Shown here piece by piece: positions 35,001-47,262 of a stretch of DNA of 64,000 nt; position 1 is the stretch's first letter, and each line of letters begins with the position of its first letter. The notes under the pieces are model-generated. The model saw only the letters and a list, made by a program, of their open reading frames with translations, made no database searches and was not told the origin of the DNA. Source of the DNA: Gongronella butleri (Eukaryota; Mucoromycota; Mucoromycetes; Mucorales; Cunninghamellaceae); the NCBI GenBank assembly GCA_025201375.1, contig JAIWZP010000037.1, forward strand, positions 124,001-188,000, written 5' to 3'. The position numbers were made by a program, and so were the translations under genes.

Positions 35001-36196
35001 TGGAAAATGTGCTCAAATCGACGGACAAATCCGACGGCAAGCCGTTGTTCACGTTCAAGGGCACGCCAAAGTCCGACGCGCCTGCAACGACCTCTGGTGC
35101 TGCCGTCACGTCGTCTGCGCCTGCCTTTTCATTCACCACGCCTGCTGCCACATCGACGTCGACGAGCACGGCGCCCACCACGACCGCCGCCGCCCCGGCA
35201 ACGTCCACATCGACGCCTGCCAAGCCCGCGCTGACCACAGCACCGACATTGCCCATGTTCTCGGCTCCAGGCGCGAAAAAGGCAGATTCCGCGGCATCCG
35301 ACAGCACGGCCACAACGACCACGACCACGACGACCGCGGCGGCGGCGCCGCTGAAAATGGCGGACGCGTTCAAACCTAGGGATGACAAGCCAAACGTGGA
35401 ATTGGCCGGGTTTGCGCCTCCCAAGCGACCGGCTGCCACGTCAAAGGACGCGTTTGGCCTTGCTGCCACATCCGCGTCGGCCGATGCCGTGCAGACCACG
35501 CGCCAGCTCCAGTTCAACAACATCAACGAGATCCAAAAGACGACGTGCTTTAGCCAGCTCCCCGACAATGCCCAGCAGGAACTCCTCGCGGCCGAGGCAT
35601 TCATCAACCAGCAAAAGGCACTCGCACACAATATCCGCTCCCACATTGACGTCTTTGGTGGTGAGGAGGTCCAGCAAGCAAATACCCAGGTCCAGGAGCT
35701 CATGAAGGTAAAAAAGGAAAAAAAAAAAGAAAAAAACGCGAAAAAATGCGCAAAATTTGGCAAAATTGGACGTAAATTGCTCAATTTTATTCATTTTTCT
35801 CCTTTTTCTTCCAAGAACACGAGCCAGCTGCGCGCGCAATTGACCAAGCAGGAACAGGAGATCAAGCGATTGCAAGACGACATCATGTACCAGCTGCGCA
35901 CGGCGACGGCCGGCATGACCATGGCGCAGCACGGCAGCAATCGCGTCCTTTCGCACGCTGGTGAGGGCCAGCAATATTTTGTCGAGCTGTACCACCACCT
36001 GCGTGGCCAGATCACCGAGTATCAGTCGGTCATTGACCAGATCAACAAGCGAATCCAACACATCATGTCTGGTCCTCATCCTCCCCCCGATCTGGGCCGC
36101 ATCATCGAGCATCAAAATCAGCTTTACATGGTCCTTGCTGGCGGTGTCTATGACATTCATGAAAACTTACAAAAGCTGATTCAACGTCCACTTTAA
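32057..36196 (+). CDS. NUP49: FG-repeat nucleoporin of the Nup49/Nup58 type
   Basis: Exons 32057-34787, 34974-35707 and 35816-36196, giving 1281 residues, far longer than yeast Nup49 (472) or human Nup58 (about 600). The N-terminal roughly 1100 residues are a Thr/Ser/Ala/Pro-rich natively unfolded region full of SFG, TFG, FSFG and PFG motifs, which form the permeability barrier of the pore. The C-terminal coiled-coil half-domain starts near TTRQLQFNNINEIQK, continues through FSQLPDNAQQELLAAEAFIN and ends QNQLYMVLAGGVYDIHENLQ, matching the Nup58 C-terminus, which packs with Nup62/Nsp1 and Nup54/Nup57 in the central channel. No kinase or other domain. A C-terminal intron divides the coiled coil. 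The antisense long ORFs across this gene are composition shadows. Confidence 0.88.
34182..34680 (+). repeat. In-frame repeats inside the FG nucleoporin
   Basis: Four copies of a roughly 130-bp unit encoding R-PSPFG-x-T-x-APTSPPKFTFG-x-PPA, separated by variable Thr/Ala/Pro spacers. A separate exact-looking duplication of about 75 bp at 33467-33619 encodes SFTFGASSAPAPSTTGKD twice. Such expansion explains part of the unusual length. Confidence 0.8.
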
Positions 36197-37279
36197 AAAA
36201 AATACATGGTTGCTCGGCTAGATTCCTTGTTTTCACTTTTGCATCTTTTTATTTTACGATTCTTCTCCCTCTCCAGCATTTCATATCCCTCGTCCCCCCA
36301 TGGCTGCTTGTCTCCCTTCTTTTTCCATCCATTGCGTAGATCCCTTTTCTCTTTTTCTCTTTTTATCCGTTTTTTTACCTGTTCGCAGCTATATTGCACC
36401 AGTAAAACGTCAATTTTTTTCTTTTTGAAATTAGACTCTTAGGATGATGCGTGCCTCTTTTTTTTTTTTTCGGCGCTGCCTCATTGGGAAGCGAGGAAAA
36501 CTGACGCTGACAACCTGGTCGGCTGACGACTTTTGGTGCCTTTTTGATCACACGGACATCCCCGCCTGCACATCTGTCAAGCGCGCCATTGGCTCACCGG
36601 TCTCCCCCCCTTTTTTTCCCTACCATTGGCGGGCGGCGGAAGAAGCATGCATTTTACAGCTTTGTTTTTTTGTGCAACGGTGTGCTCTTGATCTTTTCTT
36701 GCCCCGCATCCTGCAAAAATGCGCGCTTTTCAAATGAATTGCGGCGACAATTCTGCATGAGAGCCATACTGGCAGCAACAGGCGCAAGAAGGGTGTCATG
36801 GCATCAACGAGTGACGACGAAGGAAAAGGATGTTTAATGACAGAAGCATGTGTTTTATCATCATGACTTTTTTTTTTGTTCAGATAAGCAATCGTTTCAG
36901 CATGAAAGAGGGCAATACCCTAGAGCACGGCGGATCTCCACACGTGTTGCGCACAAGGCAGGGCCATAAACCACTGGCGACACCGCTTTGAAACAACATG
37001 GCACGCGAAAAAAATAAGAGAGGGCTTTTTTATTTTTCAATTGTTTGTTGCACTGTTTGGCCCATAAAAAAAAAGGAGGCAGATGGGGCCAAGGACCCGT
37101 CATCCCTTTTTTTGCTTCTTTTTTGTCTCTCTCTCTCCCCCCCTCTTTTTTTCATTTGACTCGATCTGTTGCTGCTTTTGACACAGCCGGCCTTGATACC
37201 AATTCCTTTTGTCCGCCCCTTGTTCATCTTTTTTTCTTTCTTTCTTTCGCGTCCATCCTATTTATTGCATTTCTAGAAA
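36197..37279. other. Gene-free stretch
   Basis: 1.08 kb of pyrimidine-rich 3' UTR, then mixed sequence with short ORFs (36444-36837) lacking motifs or splice logic. From about 37100 the sequence becomes T/C-rich leader for the next gene. Nothing supported. Confidence 0.4.
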
Positions 37280-40200
37280 ATGAAGCCGACCCTGTGGCAA
37301 TGGCTCTTGGGCTTGGTGACCCTGATATGCTCGCTGCGCGCGTGTCATTTGTATTGGCAATCGACCCGCGAATTGAGGGCAACGTCGCCCTCGTCGTCGT
37401 GGTGGCCCGTGTTTCATCCGCAAAAAAAGAACCCGCCTCTCAGCCCGCGCACGCTCGCCAATGACGATGATCCCATCATCCTTACCGACTCGCCCGATCG
37501 TCTCTTTTACTTTGTACAGGTAATGAAAAAAAAAACAAAGGAAAAGAGAGATGGCTTTTGAGACGTGTGTGGGGTCCGGCTGCGTGCGACGTGGACGGGG
37601 ACGAAGGGGGTTTTGTTTGTTGTCTTTGTCGGCCAAAAAAAAAAAGAAAAAACATGTCTGCGACGTGCAAAGTGTGGATTGACGCTATTTTTTTTTACTT
37701 TTTAGATTTCGGATCTACACGTTTCCAAGTATCGCACCAAGGGCCACACGCTGCATTTCCTCCAATTCATCCAATCGATCTTACCACGCATCAAGTAAGG
37801 AGGCACGATGACTGGACTCTCAAAAAAATGCTTATCTTTCTCATTTTTTTTTTTTTTTTGTTGTTTTTGCTTTTTTTGTGTGTCTTGACCACTCTTTTTA
37901 GGCCAGAGTTTGTCACGGTGACAGGTGACTTGACAGATGCCAAAGACCATAGACGCATTACATCTCAGCAATACCTAGAGGAGTGGCAATTGTATCAGCA
38001 GGCCATTGAGCAGCAGCCATGGACAAACACCACCTGGTACGACATCCGTGGCAATCACGATTGCTTTGACCTGCCCTCGTGGCAGTCCAGAGCCAATCTC
38101 TATCGCACGCACGGCCAGCAGGCGCATCAGGTGGAGCAAGGACAAGGCATTTACTCTTGGCAACACAAACCCGCCTATGGCGATTACAATTTTGTCGCCA
38201 TTGACGCTTGGTACGACTGACCACACAAGAAATAGAAATGGGGGGTGTGAATGAAAAGCGGGGGGCGGCATGAATGAAATGGGCCATTTTGATTGGCGCG
38301 TGCGTCTCACACTTTCTTTACTTTGTGTTTGTGCACAGTCCCAAGCGCGGACCCTCGCGGCCATTCAATTTCTTTGGCTACTTGACGTCAAGCACGATGG
38401 ATCGCCTTGTGTCTGCGATCACGGCGCCGGCCAATCACACATTTGTGGTAAGGAAAAAAAAAAAAAAGGACAGGGTTGAGACGAAACAGGGCCTATTTTG
38501 TCGCGTGTGTGCGCGTGCGTGCCGCTCAGTACAAAGCAAAAAAAAAAAAAGCGCGGAGCATGATTGGCATATGAAGACTGATGAATTGTTTATGTTTTGC
38601 TTGTTTCAAGTTCTCGCACTATCCCACTACCACCATGGTCTTTGGTGTTTCGAATGACGGCTATACATTCCGCGACCTTGCCAAGCACTACAGCGTCTAT
38701 TTTTGCGGCCATCTGCATCGGCTCATTGCTGGCAAGTCAGAGGGAGAGGATTTTAATGAGACAAAAAACAAAAAAAAGCGTGCGAGGAAAAAAAAAATAA
38801 GAGCAATTGGCACGTTGACACGTCGATACGCGTCTTTTTTTCAAGAGTACAATAGAGAAAAGGAAAAGACCAGGAATTGAAGCGCTGACGAGCTAACACG
38901 CGTCATTTTTTCTTCGTTTTTGTTGATCTAGGGATTGGTGACGTGCTTCAATCGTACGACGTGTCGACGAAATCATTGGAGCTTGAGCTTGGGGACATGA
39001 AGGATCACGGGATGTACCGGATTGTGGCTGTGGACCACGACATGGTGTCGTTTGTGGATGCGGCGATTCCAGGTGCGCCCAACAAGCCTGCACCGGGCCA
39101 GCCACTCATCCCGCTTACTGCCGACAGCCAGGTGATGTGGCCAGGCAAGATCAATGACATTTCACCCGTGATCCTCATCACGAATCCCAAGGAAGCGCGC
39201 TTTGCCATGGATGCCAAGGAGCCGCTGTGGCGCATGCAAACAAGCACACACATCCGCTTCCTTGTGTTTGCCGATTCCCCACCTGACCAGCTCGTCATGG
39301 ACGCCTGGATCGATGGCCAGCAAATCAATGCTACCGCCCAATTCGTCGGCAACGACAAGCTGCCGCTCTGGACCATCCCCTGGACCCCCGCCAATTATGG
39401 CCGTGGACCCCACCAGCTCATCATCCGTGCCACAACACGCGATTCGCCCGCCCGCCCCGGCCAATCCTCCATTGTCTTTCGTACCGACGGCCAGCGCACA
39501 AAGATCGGCGGCGGACCCGGCGAATGGATCATTGCAAGCGACATGTCCACTGTTGTAAGCCAAAAAAAAATAGAGAGAGAGAATGATTAGAGCAATGATT
39601 TGTGAAAAAACGAGAGTTGATCAAGAAACACGAGGAAAATGGAGAAAATGGAGAAAATAGGAAAAAACGCGAGAAAAAAACGCGAAAAAACAGGAATTGA
39701 CGCATCTTTTTTTTTCGGATAGTTCCAATTCATGACATTGTTGACGATTGCGGTTGTTTTGGGTGTGCTTATTGTGCCGCAATGGTTCCAAGGGCGCGAG
39801 ACGAGCCGGCGGTTGCTTTTGCGGCTGCACAATCTTGATCAAGCGGCACCCAGCGTGACGGGACGATGGCAGCGGCACATTTTGGTGTGGACGTTGCGGT
39901 GCATTCATTTGCCGTCCTCCATGGCGTCGGTTTGGTATGGGTCGTTTGTGTTTATGCTTGCATTGGTGTCTTTGCCATGGTTCCGAGCGGAATTCATCCC
40001 GTCGGGCGAGTCGCCTGCCGAGCGCTTTGGCACGTTTTACCTGTATGGCATGGTATTTGGCAACGAGTGGGTGCCGCTCGCAGACACGTGGATGTTTGCC
40101 GCCGAACAGGCCATTTTCAACATTGCCGCGTTTTTTTACATTTTCATGGTGTACTCTTTGCCCATGGACTGGCTGCAATGCCGCGGCCACGCGCTGCTCA

Positions 40201-40802
40201 CGCTCAAACCCAGCGCCAATGACAATGATGATAATGAGCCAATGCAAAAGGCGCCATTGGCCAGCAACATGCGTCGTGGGTCGTCATCATTACACTGGTT
40301 GTGGTCGCCGTATGCGCGTGCGGGCATCTTTGTGTACTGGTTGTGGCGCACGTCGGAATTGGTGGCACTCGCGTCATTTTATGGCGGCGTGTGGCCCACA
40401 TTGAGCCAAAATATCCTTGTCATTTGGCTGTTGTTTGTCGGCTCGCTGCTTGGGCTCCTTTTGCTAGGCGGACCTTCCCATCCCGACAACTTACAATGGC
40501 TTGTCGAGCCCCTCCTCGGTTGCGATGGCTGCAAAAAGGCGAGCCATCTAAGGCATCCGCTCAATGGCTCTCAAAACTCGCTGCTGGCCAAAACATGGGC
40601 TCTCACCGCCACAGAAAATACGATTTCTGACCACCACGACCCCGCGCACACAGACGCCATGATCGTCGACCTCCTCACGCCCAGTTGCAGCAGCGGCAGC
40701 GCGTCATCCACCCCATTCAGCGCAAGTCCACGTACAAAAAATCGAAAACGCATGTCGCCTCCATCAGCCGCAGCCATGTCGCGTCTCACACCGCCTGTGT
40801 AA
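37280..40802 (+). CDS. TMEM62: TMEM62-like membrane metallophosphoesterase
   Basis: Seven exons: 37280-37519, 37706-37794, 37902-38210, 38339-38447, 38611-38731, 38932-39554 and 39723-40802, giving 856 residues. Calcineurin-like metal ligands occur in order: D83/H85 (ISDLHVSK), D119 (TGDLTD), N161/H162 (RGNHD), H252 (FSHYPT) and H283/H285 (CGHLH). An N-terminal signal anchor (LWQWLLGLVTLICSLRACHLY) precedes it; an all-beta Ig-like region follows (about 300-500), then five to six hydrophobic helices (FQFMTLLTIAVVLGVLIVP; VFMLALVSLPWF; FNIAAFFYIFMVYSLP; LVIWLLFVGSLLGLLLL). The order enzyme-Ig-membrane matches animal TMEM62, whose substrate is unknown. The intron after GHLHRLIA uses a GC donor (G|GCAAGT). 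The cytosolic tail is Ser/Pro-rich. Confidence 0.9.
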
Positions 40803-40911
40803 ACCTCCCTTTGTATCATTTTTTTCGTTTTCTTTTTTTTTTTTTTGTTGTAACACCATCCATTCGTATTCCCAGCTCCGTGCCAAAACCCTGAGCCCTG
40901 GGCAAACACAC

Positions 40912-40917
40912 AATAAA
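40912..40917 (+). terminator. Candidate poly(A) signal of the TMEM62-like gene
   Basis: AATAAA 110 bases after the stop codon. The next gene starts only 158 bp further on, so the spacing is tight. Confidence 0.45.
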
Positions 40918-41074
40918 GCACCGCCCTCTTCCCTTATTTTTTGGGCTTTTTTTTTTTTCTTCCCTTTTCTTTCTTTTTTTTTTTTTTTTTTTTCCTCCCC
41001 TTCGCCGTCGCCCTTCGCCTCTCGCCCCTCCCCTCTCCATTCCTTCGCCTTTTTTTTCACCCATAATCCAATTG

Positions 41075-42486
41075 ATGGCACCACCTGCGTATCAAGACAA
41101 GCGTCTCGAGCGCTCACGATTCAGCTTTATTCGCTGGTTCGGCTTTGACCTTTTCCAGCCCGAGCGGGCCGTCACGTCGTATTGGCTGCCCACGCGGGTG
41201 TTTCTGGGCATCCGCTTGTTCCTTTGCCTGTGGATCACTATTGTGCTCTGGATGGACATTGGCATGAATGCCCACAATGGCACCGGAAAGACATTCTTCG
41301 CCTTTTTCACCAATCTCACCTACATTGGCCTCAATGCTTACTATGTGGTAAAAATAAGGGCGGAGCTGTGAAACCATCGCCCGCCAGGGCAGCCCAAGCA
41401 ATTGGGTGAAACCGTGGCTTTATATATTGACAATTTTGTATTTTTGCTAGACGTCTTGCTACCATCATGTCGCCTCATTAATGTACAAGGACCATCGATC
41501 CTTTTTCAAGCAGCCCACGGTGCTCAATTATCTCTATGTGTACCTCTATCATACCATCATTGTCTTCAAGTAAGGGATAAACAAAAGAAAAACAAAAAAA
41601 AAAAAAGCGCAGCAAATGGACCAATTGGCCCACGCTCACCTGCTGACTTTCTTTTTTCTCGTTCCCCATGATCGAAACAGCATCGGTATGTCATCGCCCA
41701 GTCTGTGTTGTATGCGCGCGCATGCGGCCTCCCCCCACACTGGTGTCACAGACACATTTAAAAAAAAAAACTCAAAAGCCATGCTTCCATTGACACGTCC
41801 TCTTTTTCTTTGTTTTCCTAGTGACGCCGCTCGTGTACTGGGCGCTTCTCAATTCCGGCACAAAGACCTCTACGGTGCTCGCCACCTTTTTGAATGTCAA
41901 TGTGCACGGCGTGTCGTTTTTCATCATGCTCTTTGATGTCATCTTCAATCGCATGCAGGTCTACACCAACATGATTGTGCTGCTCATTGTCAATGTCGTG
42001 GTACGAATCTCACGTGATGACGCCAAACTTGGAAAGCCCGACGCGCTCAATTTGCCTCCTTTTTTTCTCTTTTTTCCCTTTTTTCCCTCCTAGATCTATA
42101 TGTGCTTGGCGTTTGTCGTATACGCAGTGTAAGCCCGTGCACGCGCCTGTCCCGCCCAATTGGCTTTGTGTCACTGACTCGCTTTCCTTTTTTTTTTTTG
42201 GGCTTTAAACAGCGATGACGTGTGGGTTTACCCCTTTTTGAACTGGAATCTCGGCGCGTCGGCCGCGCTGATGTATCTGATTGTGGGCCTTGTATTTGTT
42301 GTCGTGTTCTTCATCATCATGGGCATCCACGACTTGCGCGACTGGCTTGCACAAGTGTTTAAGCGCGCGCCAAAGCAAAAGTGCAGCCCCCGCAGCATGG
42401 AATGGCAGCGCGACGCCTTTGTGCTCACCGACAAGGACGACGAAGCCGACGAAGAAAAGCGCTACGACCACGCGTCCACCTCTTAA
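41075..42486 (+). CDS. Multi-pass membrane protein, rolling-stone/FAR-17a (AIG1)-like, with 5-nt micro-exon
   Basis: Exons 41075-41347, 41451-41569, 41681-41685, 41822-42000, 42094-42128 and 42213-42486 give 294 residues. The protein starts MAPPAYQDKRLERSRFSF, then has about six membrane helices: FLGIRLFLCLWITIVLWMD, FFAFFTNLTYIGLNAYYV, LNYLYVYLYHTIIVFN, VTPLVYWALL, HGVSFFIMLFDVIFNRM, MIVLLIVNVVIYMCLAFVVY and a last ALMYLIVGLVFVVVFFIIM. The pattern TNLTYIGL...HTIIVFN..TP.VYW...HG..F recalls the FAR-17a/AIG1 and rolling-stone families; some AIG1 proteins hydrolyse fatty-acid esters of hydroxy fatty acids through Thr and His in membrane helices. I can see candidate Thr and His but cannot assign activity. 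The tail is acidic and cytosolic. The frame closes only if CATCG (41681-41685) is spliced in. Confidence 0.8.
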
Positions 42487-42544
42487 TTCCATTTCCAATG
42501 CTTGACCTATTGTTATTTTTACCTTGTACTTTAAAAACTAGTGT

Positions 42545-42550
42545 AATAAA
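42545..42550 (+). terminator. Candidate poly(A) signal
   Basis: AATAAA 58 bases after the stop of the multi-pass membrane protein gene. Confidence 0.5.
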
Positions 42551-42799
42551 GTAGATTCTTACGCCCTTATAAACCCCTTGTGCCTTACTCGCTGCCTCGA
42601 TATTTTAAAATTGTTATGGCATGCGCCATGAACGTCCTTTGGTCCAAATTGATCAGGAGTCCCATATAAAACAGATCATTTATCCATCAACAGACTCCAA
42701 TTTTGAAATTTGTGTGTTTTTGGTGCCCTCTGCCATCCACATCGGAGCTCGGTCACGATGCTTTGCCGCAGAATGACTCGACCTCATCGTAATTGCGCA

Positions 42800-43610
42800 T
42801 GAATGGCGCGCAATGACCATTTTCAAAAATTGCGAATTTTCCAAGGGGTGCAGTCATGAATTTGAAAACAGTGAGTTTTAGGTTCTCGGAGCGCCACGCG
42901 AATCACACACATGGGAAACATGCCTCATCTAACTGATGGAGCAACAATAAAAACAGGGGTGCATCGATTAGTTTCCGCGTAAAACGCGAAAAGCCTCAAT
43001 TTTTCATCACAAGGTGAACTCGATGATGATTAGCCGCAGCGCCATGAAAGTTGCATCATAAGAAAGAGCAAGGATTGAAGTGTGTGCAGACATGGATGAT
43101 CTCTGAAACAAGTCGATTTTTTGGTCTTTTGAAACGGTTTAAAAATTATAAGTAACTTTCGACGCGTGATAAACCGCGTCACGTGTCAAGTTACACGCAC
43201 CTGTTCATATCAATTTTATGCACCCGGCGTATCTCTTGCTGTTGTGCTCATCAGCAGGATTCCGTGAGCGCGTTCTTCCTGTGCAATTCGCGTGTGAAAT
43301 TAAATCTAAAATCGCGCATTACTCGTGAACGGCCCGATGGACCATCCTCCTTTTTTGCATTTTCGGTGGCTTCTCCATCCGGAGCCTGTTGGATGCAAGT
43401 TTGGCAGAATTCTGGAGACCTATTTTTTCGATTTTGGTTTGAGAGCTCGCCACGGTCGATTTTTGGATTTGCGTGTGGCGCAGCCTCTTGATATGTGACA
43501 GCCTGTCAATGGAGTTCCATGAGGGGTTTTCAGGTCGCCTTTTCATGTTGCGGTACATTTCAGAGCGCTGCTGTGCTTCGTTGGCCAGATGCAGCTGATT
43601 TATTGCTAAA
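42800..43610. repeat. Dispersed repeat family R1, copy B
   Basis: Longest copy seen. Its first roughly 730 bp resemble 13045-13790; its last roughly 400 bp (from about 43205) resemble 46880-47262 in inverted orientation. The reverse strand has an open frame (43319-43846) with fragments such as RPENPSWNSIDRLSH and SQTKIEKIGLQNSAK. A trace of this peptide survives in all three copies, so the element may once have been coding. The adjacent 43611-44239 stretch is gene-free. Confidence 0.6.
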
Positions 43611-44239
43611 ATGGCTGTCTCGTAGGCTCCTCCTGAGAAACGTGTCCGAGTAGCCCCAAACTTGGACCAGAGGATGCTTGACAAACGGGGCTCATTCACG
43701 TGGCCAGGTAGATCGCAGTTGGCTTTGCCGTTGCTGAGAAAGTGAGCAAAATGATGGAAGATTCTATTCAATGGCGTCGTAAATTGGACGCAATGCACAT
43801 TTTGACGTAATATCCAGCGTTTACAGTATGCGTTCGCCCAGTCCATATGCTGCGAGATGGCATTACTTTACGCCACCGGGATACTGTGGCCAGATGATCT
43901 TAAATTCATAGTTTAATGTTTTTTCGTGTTTTCCGTGTCGACTTGCTTCCCAGACCTAGAGACGCTCGACCTTGCCGTAGCAAGAATGGATCGGAACCAT
44001 GATAGCCTACATTTCTCCAGATTTCGTGGCGACCCATTCATTCGCTTCTTACAATTTTGGAGTTTTACCAAAATGTAGCCTGACCATTGATACGCTTTTA
44101 TGTTTTTTTTGGCCATTTTCTACGAACAACGCGACCAAAGATATTTTGTCCACGCGACGCGTGTCGTTTTTATTAAAAAAAAAAAAAAAGGAAGGGGCGG
44201 AAGAGAGAGATGGAAGTGAGTCGAAAACATGGGGGAGGA

Positions 44240-46138
44240 TCACGACAGGACAGGCTGGCGGACGTCAAGGTCTTGTGCCTGTGAGATGAGTGCGGCATCC
44301 CAATAGTTTTCGGCCTTCCACTTTGTCAATTCCTGTCTAGCCATGCGCTCGCTCTCAAACGAGTGCCATGTGAATTTCTTAAAGTGTTTTTCCTTGATTT
44401 GGCCGTGCCACACGATCCAGCACTGATTGCTCTTGTCTTCTGCGACGGCCTGGATGGCCTGCAGCTGCTCGGGATCCATGTGGCTGGTATTGCGTGCGGC
44501 AGGCAAATCGTTCCAGTCGATGCGCCGCAGCATCAGCTTTTTGAACGCCTTGATGGCCTTTGGCCCACCCTCGACCACCACCATGTGGCACTTTGGGTTG
44601 ACCATCACGATCCCCGTCAGCCCGTGCTGCTTGGCATTCATCTCAATCTTGTACTTGAGCTTGGGGTGCGCGCAATTCTTGATCCTGTAACAATCAATAA
44701 AACAAAATGAGAAATTCGAATAAAATTTAAAAAATGGTCCCGCCCCCCCTCCGTCCACTTACTTGAAGACGGCCGCTTCAATGGCATTCTTTTGATCCTC
44801 GAGTTGCTTGTTGGCGATCTTCTCGCGCCGTTGCTCGGGCGTGAGTTTTCTTGCCTCATTTGCCTGGTCATGCAGCTTTTGGCGCATTTCCATCTCCTTT
44901 CGGACACGAGCCTCAACCTTTGTGGGGTCCTGGATGGCCTCGTCGCCGAGGACCTTCATCAGGTTGCTGATTTTCACCTTTGGAGGATCGGGCGGCAGCA
45001 GGCCGAGGCGGATTTTGTCCTGTTTGTCCTTTTGCATCTCATGGCGGCGCTGGCGGCGCAGCTTTTTGCGCTCCTTTTTCGTGAGCATGAGTGCGCGCGA
45101 CGCGACCTTTTGGTTGTCGTTTGGCGGCTGTATCTGGACAGGGTGATGAACAAAGGACGTGACGAGCGTGGTGAGTTGTGCGGGATCGATTGGCAGGTCG
45201 TCGTACGTCTTGTTGGGCAAGAATGGCGCATCCCACCACTCGACGGCTGGTGGTGCGGCCTTTTTGAGTGATTTGTCCGAGATATCCATCTCTGTTTCCA
45301 TGCCGGCCTGCCGCACCTTGGCCGCCACCTGCTCCTTGAGTTTCTCCAGCTGCGTCTTGGCACGCAAATCGTTGGCCTTGTCCACGTACTTGCCCGGACG
45401 CACAAACCGCAGTGCACGCGGTTTGCGCAATGGCGTCGGACCAGGCACTCTCTGAACCGCCAAATACGGATTCTCCCCAGACACCGCGGTCGATGCCGAT
45501 GCTGCGCTCGCGCTCGCTGTCGCCGCCTTGTTCGTGCCCGCAGCAACCGTGCCAGGCTTGCGACTCGCCTACAATTAAAAAAAATAACACACGCGTCAGG
45601 CTATCCAATTGGAGATGAAATAGGTCCCTTTTTTTGTTTTACCTTGAGTTGCTGCTCGCGCTTGGGAATGATGCCCTTGTCCAGCATGGCTTTCAGGTCA
45701 ATGCCACCGGACGAGGTCGTGGGGAGCGCGGGCATGGGCTGAGGACGCTAAAAAAAATAAAAAGAAAGAAAATGGCGTTAAATCGAATTTTGAACATTTT
45801 CACCAGGTGATGCTTACCGCAGTCTTTTGCTGCACACGCTGTCGTGCCTCCTCAATTTTGCGTTGGATCTCGGATCGGTTGACCGACAAGGCGGGGGGAG
45901 CGCGTTGCTGTTGTGGCTGCTGTTGCTGCTGTTGTGGTGCTGCTGCCTGTGCCGCGGGCGGTCGTGCAAGGCCTGGGTGCTGGTTCTGCATCTTGGCCAG
46001 CTTCGCAAGCACCTCCTGCCGTTTGGCTTCCAAGATCTACTCGAAAATATAGCAGAACGTAAATGTTAATTGCCGCCTAAAGCATGTTTTTACGCGTCAG
46101 CACGCGTATGACGCGCTTACCTCCTGCTGTGTGGGCAT
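44240..46138 (-). CDS. PRP3: U4/U6 small nuclear ribonucleoprotein PRP3
   Basis: Five exons on the minus strand: 46138-46121, 46036-45818, 45747-45643, 45568-44763 and 44684-44240, in phase, giving 530 residues. N-terminal Gln/Ala-rich segment (PQQQQQQPQQQRAPPALS) with a charged helix (RSEIQRKIEEARQRVQQK). The central PRP3 domain runs from about residue 170: NPYLAVQRVP, FVRPGKYVDKANDLRAKTQL, EWWDAPFLP, then the basic KKERKKLRRQRRHEMQKDKQ and LPPDPPKVKISNLMKVLG. The C-terminal DUF1115 domain includes GIVMVNPKCHMVVVEGGPKA and NQCWIVWHGQIKEKHFKKF ... ENYWDAAL, which in known structures binds U4/U6 stem and 3' end. Needed for U4/U6-U5 tri-snRNP assembly. The first exon codes only six residues. 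Confidence 0.93.
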
Positions 46139-46879
46139 TTCAGCAGCAAAAAAAAAAAAAGTATGCACGCTAACGAAGAGAAAAGACAGAGAGGAACCCT
46201 TGGGCGAGCGGGGGGCGGGCTTTATTTTGCCAAAAAAAAGCGGAGTTCGGGCCGGACAAAAAAAAAAAAAGGGCACCCATCGGCCGACGTGCCCAATTGC
46301 CTTGATTTCATGCGCCATGGACAACTCGAAAGCTCGAGCCTTTTTTTTGGGGGGCTCCTTTTTGCTTGCTTATGGAGGCCACAAAACAGCAATTGGGAAG
46401 GTGGCGAGCGATAAAAGCGTAAAATGTCTATTTTATAAAGATTGCTCAAAGTTAGGGCCTGAGTGCACGCGCGCTTCATCTTCAAAAGCATCTAAAAAGC
46501 GTGTTGCGATTTGCTTAGTTTGCAATCGGCTCGAATTAAATTGAAAGAAGTCATCAAATTGCTGCAAATTCACTAATTTGACGATTGCTAACTTTACAGC
46601 GATTGGACCGCAGCTCCATTTGAACCAAAAATTCATCATAGGCATCCAAAGCAACACAAGAAATTTCAGGGTTCAAAGTGTGCTTTGAATCAGTCACAAT
46701 TAAAAATAAAGTCTCGGGAACGTATTATTTGATTTTCTGAAGACAGAGTTATCCAAACGCTCCGCAATCTCTGTCACTGTCGGTTTTACAAGTCTGTTGT
46801 CATCTCGTTCAAATTGGGGACAAATTGGACCAAGTTCTACAGCATTTTATCAAAAGCAGCTGCCTTTTGCCGAAATTCA
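46139..46879. other. Spacer between PRP3 start and repeat copy C
   Basis: 741 bp containing the PRP3 leader (a poly-A run on the plus strand at 46147-46159), G/A-rich sequence with three more homopolymers, and AT-rich sequence from 46430 on. No gene seen. The right part may be diverged repeat sequence. Confidence 0.4.
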
Positions 46880-47262
46880 GCTACATCTGGCCAGCGAGGC
46901 ACAGCAGCACTCTGAGATGCATTGCAACGTGAAAAGGTAACCCGGAAACCCCTCATGGAACTCCATGGACAGGCTCTCTCATGTCAAGAGGCCGCGCCAC
47001 ACGCAAATCAAAAAATCGACCGTGGCGAGCTCTCAAACCAAAATCGAAAAAATAGGTCTCCAGAATTCTGCCAAACTTGCATCCAACAGGCTCCGGACGG
47101 AGAAACCACGGAAAATGCAAAAAAGAAGGACAGTCCATCGGGCCGTTCACGAGCAATGGGCGATTTTAGTTTTAATTTCAAGCGCAAATTACGCAGGAAG
47201 AACGCGTTCATAAAGCCCCGCTGACGGACCCACTAGCAAGAGATATGCCAGGCGCATGGATT
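46880..47262. repeat. Dispersed repeat family R1, copy C (inverted fragment)
   Basis: Reverse complement relative of 43205-43610. The plus strand encodes the same peptide traces (HTQIKKSTVASSQTKIEKIG). Its right edge near 47262 coincides with the point where the sphingomyelinase frame loses similarity, so the insertion or its associated deletion truncated that gene. Confidence 0.65.
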
